NCBI RefSeq assembly: GCF_046244385.1
Contig: NZ_CP176366.1
Coordinates: 930,001-994,000 of the forward strand
Direction of reading: 5' to 3'
Length of the DNA stretch: 64,000 nucleotides
Source of the DNA: Methanospirillum stamsii
GTDB taxonomy: Archaea; Halobacteriota; Methanomicrobia; Methanomicrobiales; Methanospirillaceae
Positions 40,442 to 48,857 of the stretch are shown here, piece by piece (the stretch's first letter is position 1; each line of letters starts with the position of its first letter). The position numbers were made by a program, and so were the translations under genes. The notes beneath the pieces were generated by a model that searched no databases, was not told where the DNA came from, and saw only the letters and a list, made by a program, of their open reading frames with translations.

Positions 40442-41710
40442 TCAGTCTCCAACCAGGGTACCTACCAGGTAATGCGGAGTACAGCCGGAGATCTTAACTT
40501 TACACAATGTTCCAGGCGTAATTTCCTCCGGGATTACGACTCCCTCATATGATAATGACCGAGCCATGACTGAACCTGGCCGGAGTGACTCAGTGGTAAT
40601 GACCTGCATTACGGTGCCAACCTTCTTCTCATTCGCTTCCAGCAGCATCGCATATGCATCACGGATGATCTCGCGGGACCGGTCTTTTCGTATCCGATCA
40701 GGAAGTTCTCCTTCGCGGCCCATCCCGGTGCCGGGCCGCCATGAGTATCTCGTGACATTGACCATGCCTAGTTTCATCTTCTCAAGGAACTCAAGGGTTT
40801 TTCTATGATCCTCTTCAGTCTCTCCGGGAAAACCCGTGATGATATCTGTTGCTATGGTTATCCCAGGCATTTCTGATCTGAATATCTCCTGAATGTTGAG
40901 AATATCGGCGATTTGATATCTTCGTCCCATCAGTTCAAGCACCCGGTCCGAACCTGACTGAACTGGCAGGTGAAGAAAAGAGAAAAACGGACCCTGTTTC
41001 ATTGCCTTCGCAACATCACGTGCAATAGGGAGCAGTGTGGCAGGGTTCATCATGCCAAGCCGAATCCGACAGGTTTCCGGAAGGTGGGGCACCTTGTTTA
41101 GCAGAGAGGAAAGAGACAGGACTTTTGTATCATGACCATAACAGGAGAGATCCTGCCCGGCAAGTCGGATCTCTGCCGCACCTCCCTTTTCACATGCAAT
41201 TATCTGTGAAATTATAATATCGGGAGGAATACTCCGGATTATACCCCGTGCACACCTAGTAATGCAATACCTGCATGAACCCGTACATCCGGGACCTACC
41301 TGCACAACCTGTATCGGCCCTTCCCAATTTATAGTAAGGTCTTCTGCAGCTTCGTGAATGGAATCCGGATAGATAATCCCTACATCGGGGAAATCCTGCA
41401 AGAGATCAGGACGGGCTAGGGGAAGACAACCGGTGACCCAACGCTCTTTCCCGGAATATTTCCGGAGGAGTTTTATCATCTTTCTCTCGGTTTTATCAAT
41501 CACAATGCAGGTATTCAGAATTATAACATCTGCATCATCCGGATTGGTAGCAATAGTGCAATTCTTGTGTTTCAGAATTTTTTTTAAAAAAACTGAATCC
41601 CCCTCATTATATGCACATCCGAAAGTTCCAATGTAAATTTGTTTTTTCGAGAGAGAATGGACCCAAACATGGTTATCAGCAATATTAATTCCAGCATTAT
41701 AGAGTGACAT
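40442..41710 (-). CDS. tRNA-modifying methylthiotransferase (archaeal MtaB/CDKAL1 type radical SAM enzyme)
   Basis: It likely adds the methylthio group to t6A37 of ANN-decoding tRNAs. The 422-residue protein has the UPF0004 N-terminal domain (IYIGTFGCAYNEGDS, LNTCIVIDKTERKMI), the radical SAM cluster motif CTGSCRYC, and the C-terminal TRAM-like domain (VVIPEEITPGTLCKVKISGC). The ATG giving MSLYNAG is the first reasonable start; TTG two codons earlier is possible. There is no clear ribosome-binding site, and a 24-residue N-terminal extension precedes the first motif. Confidence 0.88.
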   Translation of the reverse strand: MSLYNAGINIADNHVWVHSLSKKQIYIGTFGCAYNEGDSVFLKKILKHKNCTIATNPDDADVIILNTCIVIDKTERKMIKLLRKYSGKERWVTGCLPLARPDLLQDFPDVGIIYPDSIHEAAEDLTINWEGPIQVVQVGPGCTGSCRYCITRCARGIIRSIPPDIIISQIIACEKGGAAEIRLAGQDLSCYGHDTKVLSLSSLLNKVPHLPETCRIRLGMMNPATLLPIARDVAKAMKQGPFFSFLHLPVQSGSDRVLELMGRRYQIADILNIQEIFRSEMPGITIATDIITGFPGETEEDHRKTLEFLEKMKLGMVNVTRYSWRPGTGMGREGELPDRIRKDRSREIIRDAYAMLLEANEKKVGTVMQVITTESLRPGSVMARSLSYEGVVIPEEITPGTLCKVKISGCTPHYLVGTLVGD

Positions 41711-41810
41711 AGTCAAAAATGATTATTGTACCTGTTTCGTGTAATATTAAGAATTGATTATGATCTCGGGATATTTTCTGACGCGAGATCCAAATCAGCG
41801 CATTTATATA

Positions 41811-41840
41811 CGTAATATATAGACAATCTTTTCATTTTAA
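41811..41840 (+). promoter_or_regulatory. Promoter of the AT-rich surface-protein gene
   Basis: CATTTATATACG followed by TAATATATA gives a strong TATA candidate (41811-41820), 38-48 bases before the start codon. A good GGAGG lies 6 bases before the ATG at 41858. Transcription would begin near 41842. Confidence 0.5.
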
Positions 41841-41857
41841 AATAGAGTGGAGGAAAG

Positions 41858-43222
41858 ATGAAAAAGTATATCTCAATCTCCATAATTTTGGCGACATTCA
41901 TAATATTAATTGGCATAATAACTGCAGATCGCCTTCCATCACAGGTTCCGGAAAACCAGATATTTACCGTTGATACTTTGATCGATTCAACAGGACCGAT
42001 ATATGATGAAAGTAGTTTGGACTGGACATTGGATGACCAGAACAGAGCTGTTCATTACGCATATGTAGCCGACGGATACAATGTAAATAATTTATATTCG
42101 CCATCGCAGACCATTGCGAGTGCAATAAACGATCTCAATTCTGCAGATTATAAATGGGTAAAAGATAATAACGGCAACCTGCGTCTGACGTATCTCAATG
42201 TTGATGATTATTTATATACCAAGCATATTCCGGGCACTTCTACATCTTGGGGAGAACTGTTAGAGACATTAGATGAAGATTACAACGATTATATTGTTGA
42301 TCAGAAAATAGACACAGGATCCATTCACAATACTAAACTCAATTCAACTGAAGAGATCATGATCCTTACCTGGACAGATTTTCTGCGTAGCAACGGGGGT
42401 AAGATATCTCTAAACAAAAACATTGATTTTGATTCACAGGATAAAGGAAAAAGCCTCTCCAACCTCAAATCAGAGAAAATTCTGACCTATGCGAGTACTG
42501 AAGGGGCTCATTTAATCGGGTCGGAGGAATGGGTTTTTGATGTCGCAGGAAACTGGGAGCGAACCGGGGATTCTATTCGTTGTGTTTTTACTGATACTTC
42601 AGGATCCATCATTCCTGCATTTTGTAATGTAGTCAAAGCAAAAAGTGAACTTGTCAATATGAATTCAGGTCAGATTTCTTCCAGAGGTGCGGTTAGAGGT
42701 GTTGCAGAAACAGGCGATGTACCTGGAGCGATGAGTTATCGGATTGCAGTCTCACCGGATTCGAATTCAAACAGTGGTTTTGCTGAGGGAGCAGTAAAAA
42801 CCTTGTTCGGAGGGTCAATCATGGAAGCTCACGGACGAAACAATATCCCCTCTGCTACGAACAACTGGAGAGATGTAGCATCAGTTACTGGGGGCATAAA
42901 GACATTCCAGAAGACCTTCGGAGATCCAGCATATACTTCAGGAATAACCGGAACAGGAGATCCAGATGACTACGATAGGTTAAGTCGCACAAGTATTACA
43001 CCAACCCCAACACCAAATCCACAAACAGGGACAATAATTATCGTAGCGCAGTGTTGGTGGGAACTCACAGGGCCATCTAATTATGATGGTGGTCAGGGTA
43101 CCCAAACTATTAATGATGCACCAATTGGGGAATATACGTTTATGTCGCTTGGGAATTATGATTATGCTACTGATACACTTACCGCAGGCGGCACTATAAC
43201 CTTTACCCGTGAAGCTTGTTAA
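41858..43222 (+). CDS. Predicted surface or secreted protein, lineage-specific
   Basis: A 454-residue exported protein with signal peptide MKKYISISIILATFIILIGI. The long middle part has no recognised family (Ser/Asn/Asp-rich, e.g. DVASVTGGIKTFQKTFGDPA). After a TPTPTPNP linker comes a small beta domain with CWWELTGPSNYDGGQGTQTI and DAPIGEYTFMSLGNYD, ending TFTREAC. This W-x-L-T-G-P ... G-x-Y-T pattern occurs in repeated surface beta-sandwich modules. The two Cys may form a disulfide. No membrane anchor or PGF signal is present. The gene is visibly richer in A+T than its neighbours, and its termini are AT-only stretches. Confidence 0.68.
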   Translation: MKKYISISIILATFIILIGIITADRLPSQVPENQIFTVDTLIDSTGPIYDESSLDWTLDDQNRAVHYAYVADGYNVNNLYSPSQTIASAINDLNSADYKWVKDNNGNLRLTYLNVDDYLYTKHIPGTSTSWGELLETLDEDYNDYIVDQKIDTGSIHNTKLNSTEEIMILTWTDFLRSNGGKISLNKNIDFDSQDKGKSLSNLKSEKILTYASTEGAHLIGSEEWVFDVAGNWERTGDSIRCVFTDTSGSIIPAFCNVVKAKSELVNMNSGQISSRGAVRGVAETGDVPGAMSYRIAVSPDSNSNSGFAEGAVKTLFGGSIMEAHGRNNIPSATNNWRDVASVTGGIKTFQKTFGDPAYTSGITGTGDPDDYDRLSRTSITPTPTPNPQTGTIIIVAQCWWELTGPSNYDGGQGTQTINDAPIGEYTFMSLGNYDYATDTLTAGGTITFTREAC

Positions 43223-43346
43223 ATAAATCATTAAAAAAATAGAACGAGAAAAAAAATTTTCAAAATAAATAAAAAAACGTATTATATATTCAATTAAGGT
43301 TTATCTTCCAGAGGCCATATTAAGCTATTCTGCATATATGTAGGCA

Positions 43347-44105
43347 ATGGTCAGAATCGGGCTCCTTGGTTGTGGCAATGTCGGCAAAATAATTGCTACC
43401 CATCAGGATGGATTTACGGTAGAGGCACTCTTTGATCGCCTGCCGGACCATGCAGAGGATCTGGCCCGGATCTGTGGCGCTCCTGCATACTCCGATTTTC
43501 AGGAATTCATATCCCAGGACTTTGATATCTGTGTAGAAGCAGCGTCAGTACTGGCAGTCAGGGAATATGCCCCAAAAGTTTTGGAAAACAACAAAAATAT
43601 ACTCATACTTTCGGTGGGGGCCCTTTCAGACACATATTTCCGGAAGTCTCTCCTTGATAAGGCACGGGAACATGGCAGGAAGATCCATATCCCAAGTGGT
43701 GCCATCATGGGGCTTGATAACCTGAAAGTAGGTCAGATCAGTAAGATTGACTCCGTTCTACTCAGAACCACAAAAAGTCCTGAAAGCCTGAACATGCAGG
43801 TTACTGAAAGGACTCTTGCCTTTAGGGGAAAGGCGAACGAGTGCATCAAACAGTTCCCAAAAAATATCAACGTATCAGTTGCAATTGCCATTGCCACGGG
43901 TTGTGACGTGGATGTTGAACTCTGGGCAGATCCGGAAGTTGACAGGAATATTCATGATATCTTTGTGACCGGAGAATTCGGAGAGGCAAACATCAGGGTT
44001 ATCAACCACCCAAGTCCGGATAATCCGGCAACGAGTTATCTTGCAGCCCTTTCTGTACTCTCACTTCTGAAAAACCTTGACAACCCCCTGGTGATAGGAT
44101 CGTGA
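43347..44105 (+). CDS. nadX: L-aspartate dehydrogenase
   Basis: It produces iminoaspartate from aspartate with NAD(P), the first step of de novo NAD synthesis in organisms without the oxidase NadB. The 252-residue protein has the Rossmann start MVRIGLLGCGNVGKIIATHQ, and IPSGAIMGLDNLKVG and INVSVAIAIATGCDVDVELW. It is the first gene of a three-gene operon; its stop overlaps the GTG start of nadA by four bases. An AT-rich spacer lies upstream (43223-43346). Confidence 0.94.
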   Translation: MVRIGLLGCGNVGKIIATHQDGFTVEALFDRLPDHAEDLARICGAPAYSDFQEFISQDFDICVEAASVLAVREYAPKVLENNKNILILSVGALSDTYFRKSLLDKAREHGRKIHIPSGAIMGLDNLKVGQISKIDSVLLRTTKSPESLNMQVTERTLAFRGKANECIKQFPKNINVSVAIAIATGCDVDVELWADPEVDRNIHDIFVTGEFGEANIRVINHPSPDNPATSYLAALSVLSLLKNLDNPLVIGS

Positions 44106-45004
44106 CCAAGCATAACCTCATTGCAGATGTCCTACGTCTGAAATCAGAACGAAAAGCCCTGATCCTTGCACACAACTATCAGCTCCCGGAAATCCATGCC
44201 GTAGCTGATGTCATCGGCGACAGTCTTGAACTCGCTCTTGCTGCACGAAAAGCGACAGAGCCGGTACTTGTCATGTGTGGTGTCAGGTTCATGGCCGAGA
44301 CTGCCCACATATTAAACCCCGACCGGACGGTTCTGATGCCGGATATTAACGCCGGATGCCCGCTTGCGGACTATTTAACCCCGGAACTCATCCTGAAGAC
44401 AAAAGAAGAATACCCGCAGGCAGCGGTCGTTGTCTACATCAACAGTACCGCAGCATGTAAAGCGGTTGCTGATTCGGTCTGTACATCAGGAAATGCGGTG
44501 AAAATTGTAAAATCTCTTCCTCACCGGCAGGTCATCTTCGGACCAGACAATAACCTCGCCTCTTATGTCCAGTCAGTCCTTCCGGAAAAGGAGATAATAC
44601 CGATTCCTGAAGGAGGACACTGTTATGTCCATATGCAGTTCTCTCCCGATGACCTGGTTGAGGTAAAGGCAGCAGGAATATCAATTATTGCTCACCCTGA
44701 ATGTCCGGAAGAAATACGGACTTATGCAGATCATATCGCTTCAACCGGAAAGATGGTAGAGATTGCAAAATCCGGTGATAGATGGTATATTTGCACAGAA
44801 ACCGGTATGCTTGAGAGGTTGTGTGTTCTCTGCCCGGAGCAGTCATTCATCGGTAATGAAGATGCCATCTGTGCAGATATGAAAAAGACCACCCTCCAGG
44901 AACTTCTTGTATGCCTTCGTGACCTTTCAGGTGAAGTAAAGGTTCCACCGGAGATAATGGATGGAGCACGTAAATCTCTTGATTATATGCTTAGTGTCCC
45001 ATGA
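44102..45004 (+). CDS. nadA: Quinolinate synthase
   Basis: A 4Fe-4S enzyme that condenses iminoaspartate with dihydroxyacetone phosphate. The 300-residue protein has the motifs ALILAHNYQLPEIHAVADVI, DSLELALAARKATEPVLVMC, MPDINAGCPLADYLT and VCTSGNAVKIVKSLP. The cluster ligands are Cys in VMCG, AHPECPEEI and CVLCPEQ. The start is GTG (MTKHNL), overlapping the nadX stop. The length and motif order are normal. Confidence 0.95.
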   Translation: MTKHNLIADVLRLKSERKALILAHNYQLPEIHAVADVIGDSLELALAARKATEPVLVMCGVRFMAETAHILNPDRTVLMPDINAGCPLADYLTPELILKTKEEYPQAAVVVYINSTAACKAVADSVCTSGNAVKIVKSLPHRQVIFGPDNNLASYVQSVLPEKEIIPIPEGGHCYVHMQFSPDDLVEVKAAGISIIAHPECPEEIRTYADHIASTGKMVEIAKSGDRWYICTETGMLERLCVLCPEQSFIGNEDAICADMKKTTLQELLVCLRDLSGEVKVPPEIMDGARKSLDYMLSVP

Positions 45005-45843
45005 AACTCCCTGACATCCCTCTTTCAAAACTCATCTCATTTGTCGAAGAAGACAGTCCTTATGGAGACATAACATCAGCGGCGGTAATAGATGAACAGG
45101 ACTCTACAGCAGTAATAACAGCACGCCAAAACCTGATCCTTTCTGGTATTTCAGAATGCATACGGCTTTCAGAATGGTACGACCTTTCCATCATAAGGGC
45201 AGGTACCGATGGCATTTCGTATGCCCCCGGGGATGAGATCCTTATTGTCAGGGGAGATGCCCATACCATTCTGTTACTTGAGCGGACACTCCTTAATATT
45301 CTCGGACGGATGTCCGGGATTGCAACACAGACCAGAATACTGCAGGAGAGAGTTTCAACAATAAACCCGGACTGCCGGATTACAGCGACCAGGAAGACTG
45401 CTCCGGGACTCCGGCTGATGGACAAAAAAGCAGCCATGACAGGAGGGGCAGACCCTCACCGGTTCTCACTCTCTGATGCCGTGCTCATAAAAGATAATCA
45501 CCGTGTTTTAGTGAGTGCTGACGAGGCAGTCAGAAGGGCACGAAAATCCGGTGCCTATCACTGCATCGAGGCTGAAGCAGATACCATCGAAGAAGCAGTC
45601 ATGATAGCAGAGGCCGGAGCAGACATTATCCTGCTTGATAACATGTCTCCCCAGGAAGTACTGGAAACAGTCAATCTTCTGAAAAAAAAGGGACTCCGTG
45701 AAAAGGTTGTCATCGAAGTATCCGGAGGTATTACCGGAGACACGATCGATTCATATGCATCCCTGCCCATTGACCGGATAAGTCTCGGGATGCTTACTCA
45801 CTCGGTTACAAACGCTGATCTTTCTCTTGATATCATGAAATAA
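45001..45843 (+). CDS. nadC: Nicotinate-nucleotide pyrophosphorylase (quinolinate phosphoribosyltransferase)
   Basis: It converts quinolinate and PRPP to nicotinate mononucleotide. The 280-residue protein has FVEEDSPYGDITSAAVIDEQ, ARQNLILSGISECIRL, ATRKTAPGLRLMDKKAAMTG, LIKDNHRVLV and DIILLDNMSPQEVLETV. It overlaps nadA by four bases, completing an operon that supplies NAD from aspartate. Its 3' end overlaps the convergent gene by 11 bases. Confidence 0.95.
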   Translation: MKLPDIPLSKLISFVEEDSPYGDITSAAVIDEQDSTAVITARQNLILSGISECIRLSEWYDLSIIRAGTDGISYAPGDEILIVRGDAHTILLLERTLLNILGRMSGIATQTRILQERVSTINPDCRITATRKTAPGLRLMDKKAAMTGGADPHRFSLSDAVLIKDNHRVLVSADEAVRRARKSGAYHCIEAEADTIEEAVMIAEAGADIILLDNMSPQEVLETVNLLKKKGLREKVVIEVSGGITGDTIDSYASLPIDRISLGMLTHSVTNADLSLDIMK

Positions 45844-46201
45844 TCCGGATATCTGTGGAATCCTCGATTAAAATCTCTTCTGCCCCTTTCCAGTGCTGAA
45901 CAACCCCAATGAGTGAAACTCCGCTGCCTTCCCGAATATCCGGGATGATACCCGCCGAAGCTGGAATGAAAATTTTTACCCCAGATACTTCAAGCATAGC
46001 ACTCCCACCGGTAACATGGGTAACCTGACCGGCAACACCAGAATACCGGACTAATGTTCCATCTGCCATTCCAGGCATATACTCCTTGGTGAAAGGTTCT
46101 TTTCCTATTCCATCAAGTAGAATGGTTCCTGCAAGGCACACTCCGGTGACCAGGACCAGAATCCACACCGCAATCCACTCCTGCTGAAAAAGCACAACCA
46201 T
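45833..46201 (-). CDS. Small membrane-anchored OB-fold protein
   Basis: A 122-residue protein. One transmembrane segment (about residues 8-29: IAVWILVLVTGVCLAGTILL) is followed by a beta-rich domain (LVRYSGVAGQVTHVTGGSAM, LEVSGVKIFIPASAGIIPDI, VSLIGVVQHWKGAEEILIED). The domain fits the OB fold of nucleic-acid-binding tRNA_anti-like or Exo VII-like modules. Whether it binds nucleic acid or another ligand is unknown. Its stop lies inside nadC on the opposite strand. Confidence 0.65.
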   Translation of the reverse strand: MVVLFQQEWIAVWILVLVTGVCLAGTILLDGIGKEPFTKEYMPGMADGTLVRYSGVAGQVTHVTGGSAMLEVSGVKIFIPASAGIIPDIREGSGVSLIGVVQHWKGAEEILIEDSTDIRIIS

Positions 46202-46286
46202 CCCTATCCGGTTTGTTGTAAAGACTATCAGCAGTTATGCAAAGACCAAGAGGCTTTGATATGATCACCTGCAGATAGAATAAGGA

Positions 46287-47546
46287 ATGAATACCATCCT
46301 CATCTTCATCATCGTGATGGTGGCAATATCTGTAATCGGTTTTCGATACAGGCTTCCACCATTTTTCACCCTTGTCGGGGGGGCAATAGCCTTCGGCCTT
46401 CTTATCGGAACTGACCCGGATACCGTGTTTCAGCAGGTTGCCATGGGATGCGCCAGCATCTTTAACAGCCTTGGTATCCCAATTCTGGCCGGTTCAGTCA
46501 TTGCAAAATACCTTGCCGAACAGGGACTTATCCAGCAGATTGTATCAGACCTGAAGACGCTTCTGAAAAGGCCGCCAAGTCTTGCAGGTATTGCAGGATA
46601 CCTGATTGCCGTCCCTTCAACCTGCCCGATAACCGCGTTTATCATCCTGACTCCGGTTATCGAATTCTTTACTTCAGATGAGAAAAAACGCTCACTGCTC
46701 ATCTACCTGGTTGCAATCGGATCAGTTCTTGGAGTCGCCTATGTATATCCGACTCCGGTCACGTACACCCTGTTTGATGCATTTGCACCGGATTTTTCTC
46801 CGCTCATCTATAACCTGGTTGCCATTCCTCTTTCTCTTGCCTTTATCGGGAGTCTTATCTGGTATGTCAGAAGACAATGCAATTTTGCTGATATCACCAA
46901 TGAACAGATAGGATACAAAAGAGAGGAAGGAACACTCCACCTTCGGGCATGGGCACCATTCCTTGTGATACTGCTGGCAATCCCTGTCGGATACCTGCTC
47001 CTTGGACTGACCCATGCGGGACTCCTGCAGTTTATCATGATTGCCGGTATGATCACCGCTGTTGCAACCGCACGGCAGGATATCAGATGGAGCGGATGGG
47101 TTCTTGGAGCAAAGCATGCCGGCGTTGTCATCTTTGATATCTGTGGTGCGGGAGCTCTTGGTTACATCATTCAACAGAGCAGTTTTCCGGCAGATGCATC
47201 AATCCTGCTTGCAACATCACTTCCGGTTTTTCTATTCCCCTTTGTACTAGCTGCACTTATCCAGACTGCACAGGGCTCGAGGATCGTTACCTCATACCTG
47301 ACTGCCCAGGTTCTTGCAACAACGGTCATTCCATCAATGCTTAATCCCCTGGCGCTCTTCCTGATGATTATCGGCGGTGCAGGACTCATCTGTTTTGTGA
47401 CCGACCCCTACTTCTGGCTGCTCCACCGGACTACGGGAGACGATGTAAAAACAGTGTTTAAACGGTACACGGTGCCTCAGATTATTTTCGGACTCGCCAC
47501 ATACCTGGTTGCACTTCTCATCCAGTTCCTTATGCCTGTAATATAA
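46287..47546 (+). CDS. GntP-family (ion transporter superfamily) permease
   Basis: A 419-residue membrane protein with about 12 hydrophobic segments. The region ILAGSVIAKYLAEQGLIQQI, the conserved FIILTPVIEFF, ICGAGALGYIIQQSSFP and IQTAQGSRIVTSYLTAQVLA match the GntP-type gluconate/carboxylate permeases. The last segment includes the AQGS motif. The substrate cannot be predicted. It is followed after 68 bases by the thioredoxin-like lipoprotein. Confidence 0.8.
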   Translation: MNTILIFIIVMVAISVIGFRYRLPPFFTLVGGAIAFGLLIGTDPDTVFQQVAMGCASIFNSLGIPILAGSVIAKYLAEQGLIQQIVSDLKTLLKRPPSLAGIAGYLIAVPSTCPITAFIILTPVIEFFTSDEKKRSLLIYLVAIGSVLGVAYVYPTPVTYTLFDAFAPDFSPLIYNLVAIPLSLAFIGSLIWYVRRQCNFADITNEQIGYKREEGTLHLRAWAPFLVILLAIPVGYLLLGLTHAGLLQFIMIAGMITAVATARQDIRWSGWVLGAKHAGVVIFDICGAGALGYIIQQSSFPADASILLATSLPVFLFPFVLAALIQTAQGSRIVTSYLTAQVLATTVIPSMLNPLALFLMIIGGAGLICFVTDPYFWLLHRTTGDDVKTVFKRYTVPQIIFGLATYLVALLIQFLMPVI

Positions 47547-47614
47547 GACCTGGCTCCACCTTTTTAGGGGTTCTTCCTTGAAGTATATGAACAAGAAGCT
47601 TCAGATCTTTCTCT

Positions 47615-48178
47615 ATGCAATATAACCGGACAATACTCCCGGTCATCGTGGGTGTTCTCATCGCCTCCCTCTTTTGCACAGGGTGCCTTGCAAGTGAGGA
47701 AGAACCAGAAGTCGCTTACACCGAAACAGCATCACCAGAACTCGCCTGGTTGTCCTCATCGCTGACCAATGCAGCCACGGGTGAACGATTTTCCCTTATG
47801 GACCTTGCACAGAAAGGAAAACCCGTAATCATTCATAGTTTTGCGGTCTGGTGTCCGGGATGTTCGATGCAGCTGTTAGAATCAACCAAACTTCAGACTG
47901 CCTATCCGGATGATTATATCGTTGTGGCTCTGGATATCGATCCAAACGAGAATACAGAAAAGGTAAAACGCCACCAGGAATCTAACAATTTCAAGGGGAT
48001 ATTTACCGCAGCTCCCACCGATGTGACCCGGAGCCTTGTCAATGCATACGGACCAGGATTTGTCCAGTCCATACCCCAGACCATCATCATATGTGGAAAG
48101 ACTGCAACCTACCTTGAAGACGGGGTTTTCAGTGCAGATGTCCTGAAACGAGCTACAGACGAACTCTGCACAGAATAA
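47615..48178 (+). CDS. Membrane-bound thioredoxin-like (TlpA/ResA-type) lipoprotein
   Basis: A 187-residue protein. A signal segment ends in the lipobox FCTGC (Cys24), implying lipid anchoring outside the membrane. The redox domain has the TlpA motif VWCPGCSMQLLES with active Cys80 and Cys83, ending near SIPQTIII, a cis-Pro position. It probably reduces or oxidises disulfides of surface proteins. It is adjacent (two bases) to a CcdA-like gene that would supply electrons, a common pairing. Confidence 0.85.
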   Translation: MQYNRTILPVIVGVLIASLFCTGCLASEEEPEVAYTETASPELAWLSSSLTNAATGERFSLMDLAQKGKPVIIHSFAVWCPGCSMQLLESTKLQTAYPDDYIVVALDIDPNENTEKVKRHQESNNFKGIFTAAPTDVTRSLVNAYGPGFVQSIPQTIIICGKTATYLEDGVFSADVLKRATDELCTE

Positions 48179-48180
48179 AC

Positions 48181-48855
48181 ATGAATTTTACCCCTGAAAC
48201 CTGGATCATCTCTTTTTTAGCCGGGGTTTATACTCCGCTGGGAGCGATGTGTGTGCTTCCACTCTATCCCGGATATCTTGCATTTCTTGCCGGCCGAACT
48301 AAAACAGGAAGTACTTCTACCGCATCACTCGGTCTTGCAGTCACCGGAGGGGTTCTTCTTGCAATGTTCTCATTTGGCCTGCTCTTTGTTTCTATTCTGA
48401 AAATATCCACAGGAGATGTTCTGGAGATCCTTGGACCGGTAATTTACCTGGTACTCGCTGCGATGAGTATCGCAATGATTGCAGGATTTGATATTAGCAG
48501 ATTCTTCCCGATGATTTCAACTCCGGTCGGGAAAACTCCGTACATCACAGCAGTGCTTTTTGGAGCATTTTTCGGCCTTGTGGCTCTCCCCTGTAATCCC
48601 GGGTCCATCATCCTGCTCTTTGCCATCTCTGCATCAACTGCAGATTTTATTGCGAATTTTATCAATTTTGTTCTGTTCGGAATAGGAATGGCAAGTCCCC
48701 TCCTTTTCCTTTCAGCGCTATCCATGGAAAAAAGCAGGACGTTTATCAGGTTTTTTACCTCACACCACCTGATCATCAACCGGGTTGCGGGAGTCCTGAT
48801 GCTTTCTGTTGCTTTATACTACCTGGTGTTCGTATTCCTTCTGGAACACCTCTGA
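48181..48855 (+). CDS. CcdA/DsbD-like electron-transfer membrane protein
   Basis: A 224-residue protein with about six hydrophobic segments. It begins MNFTPETWIISFLAGVYTPL and contains GAMCVLPLYPGYLAFLAG, with Cys in the first segment, and later GLVALPCNPGSIILLF, giving the two conserved membrane Cys of the CcdA family (the usual CxxxxP pattern). It would move electrons from cytoplasmic thiols across the membrane to the lipoprotein encoded just before it. Confidence 0.87.
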   Translation: MNFTPETWIISFLAGVYTPLGAMCVLPLYPGYLAFLAGRTKTGSTSTASLGLAVTGGVLLAMFSFGLLFVSILKISTGDVLEILGPVIYLVLAAMSIAMIAGFDISRFFPMISTPVGKTPYITAVLFGAFFGLVALPCNPGSIILLFAISASTADFIANFINFVLFGIGMASPLLFLSALSMEKSRTFIRFFTSHHLIINRVAGVLMLSVALYYLVFVFLLEHL

Positions 48856-48857
48856 TT

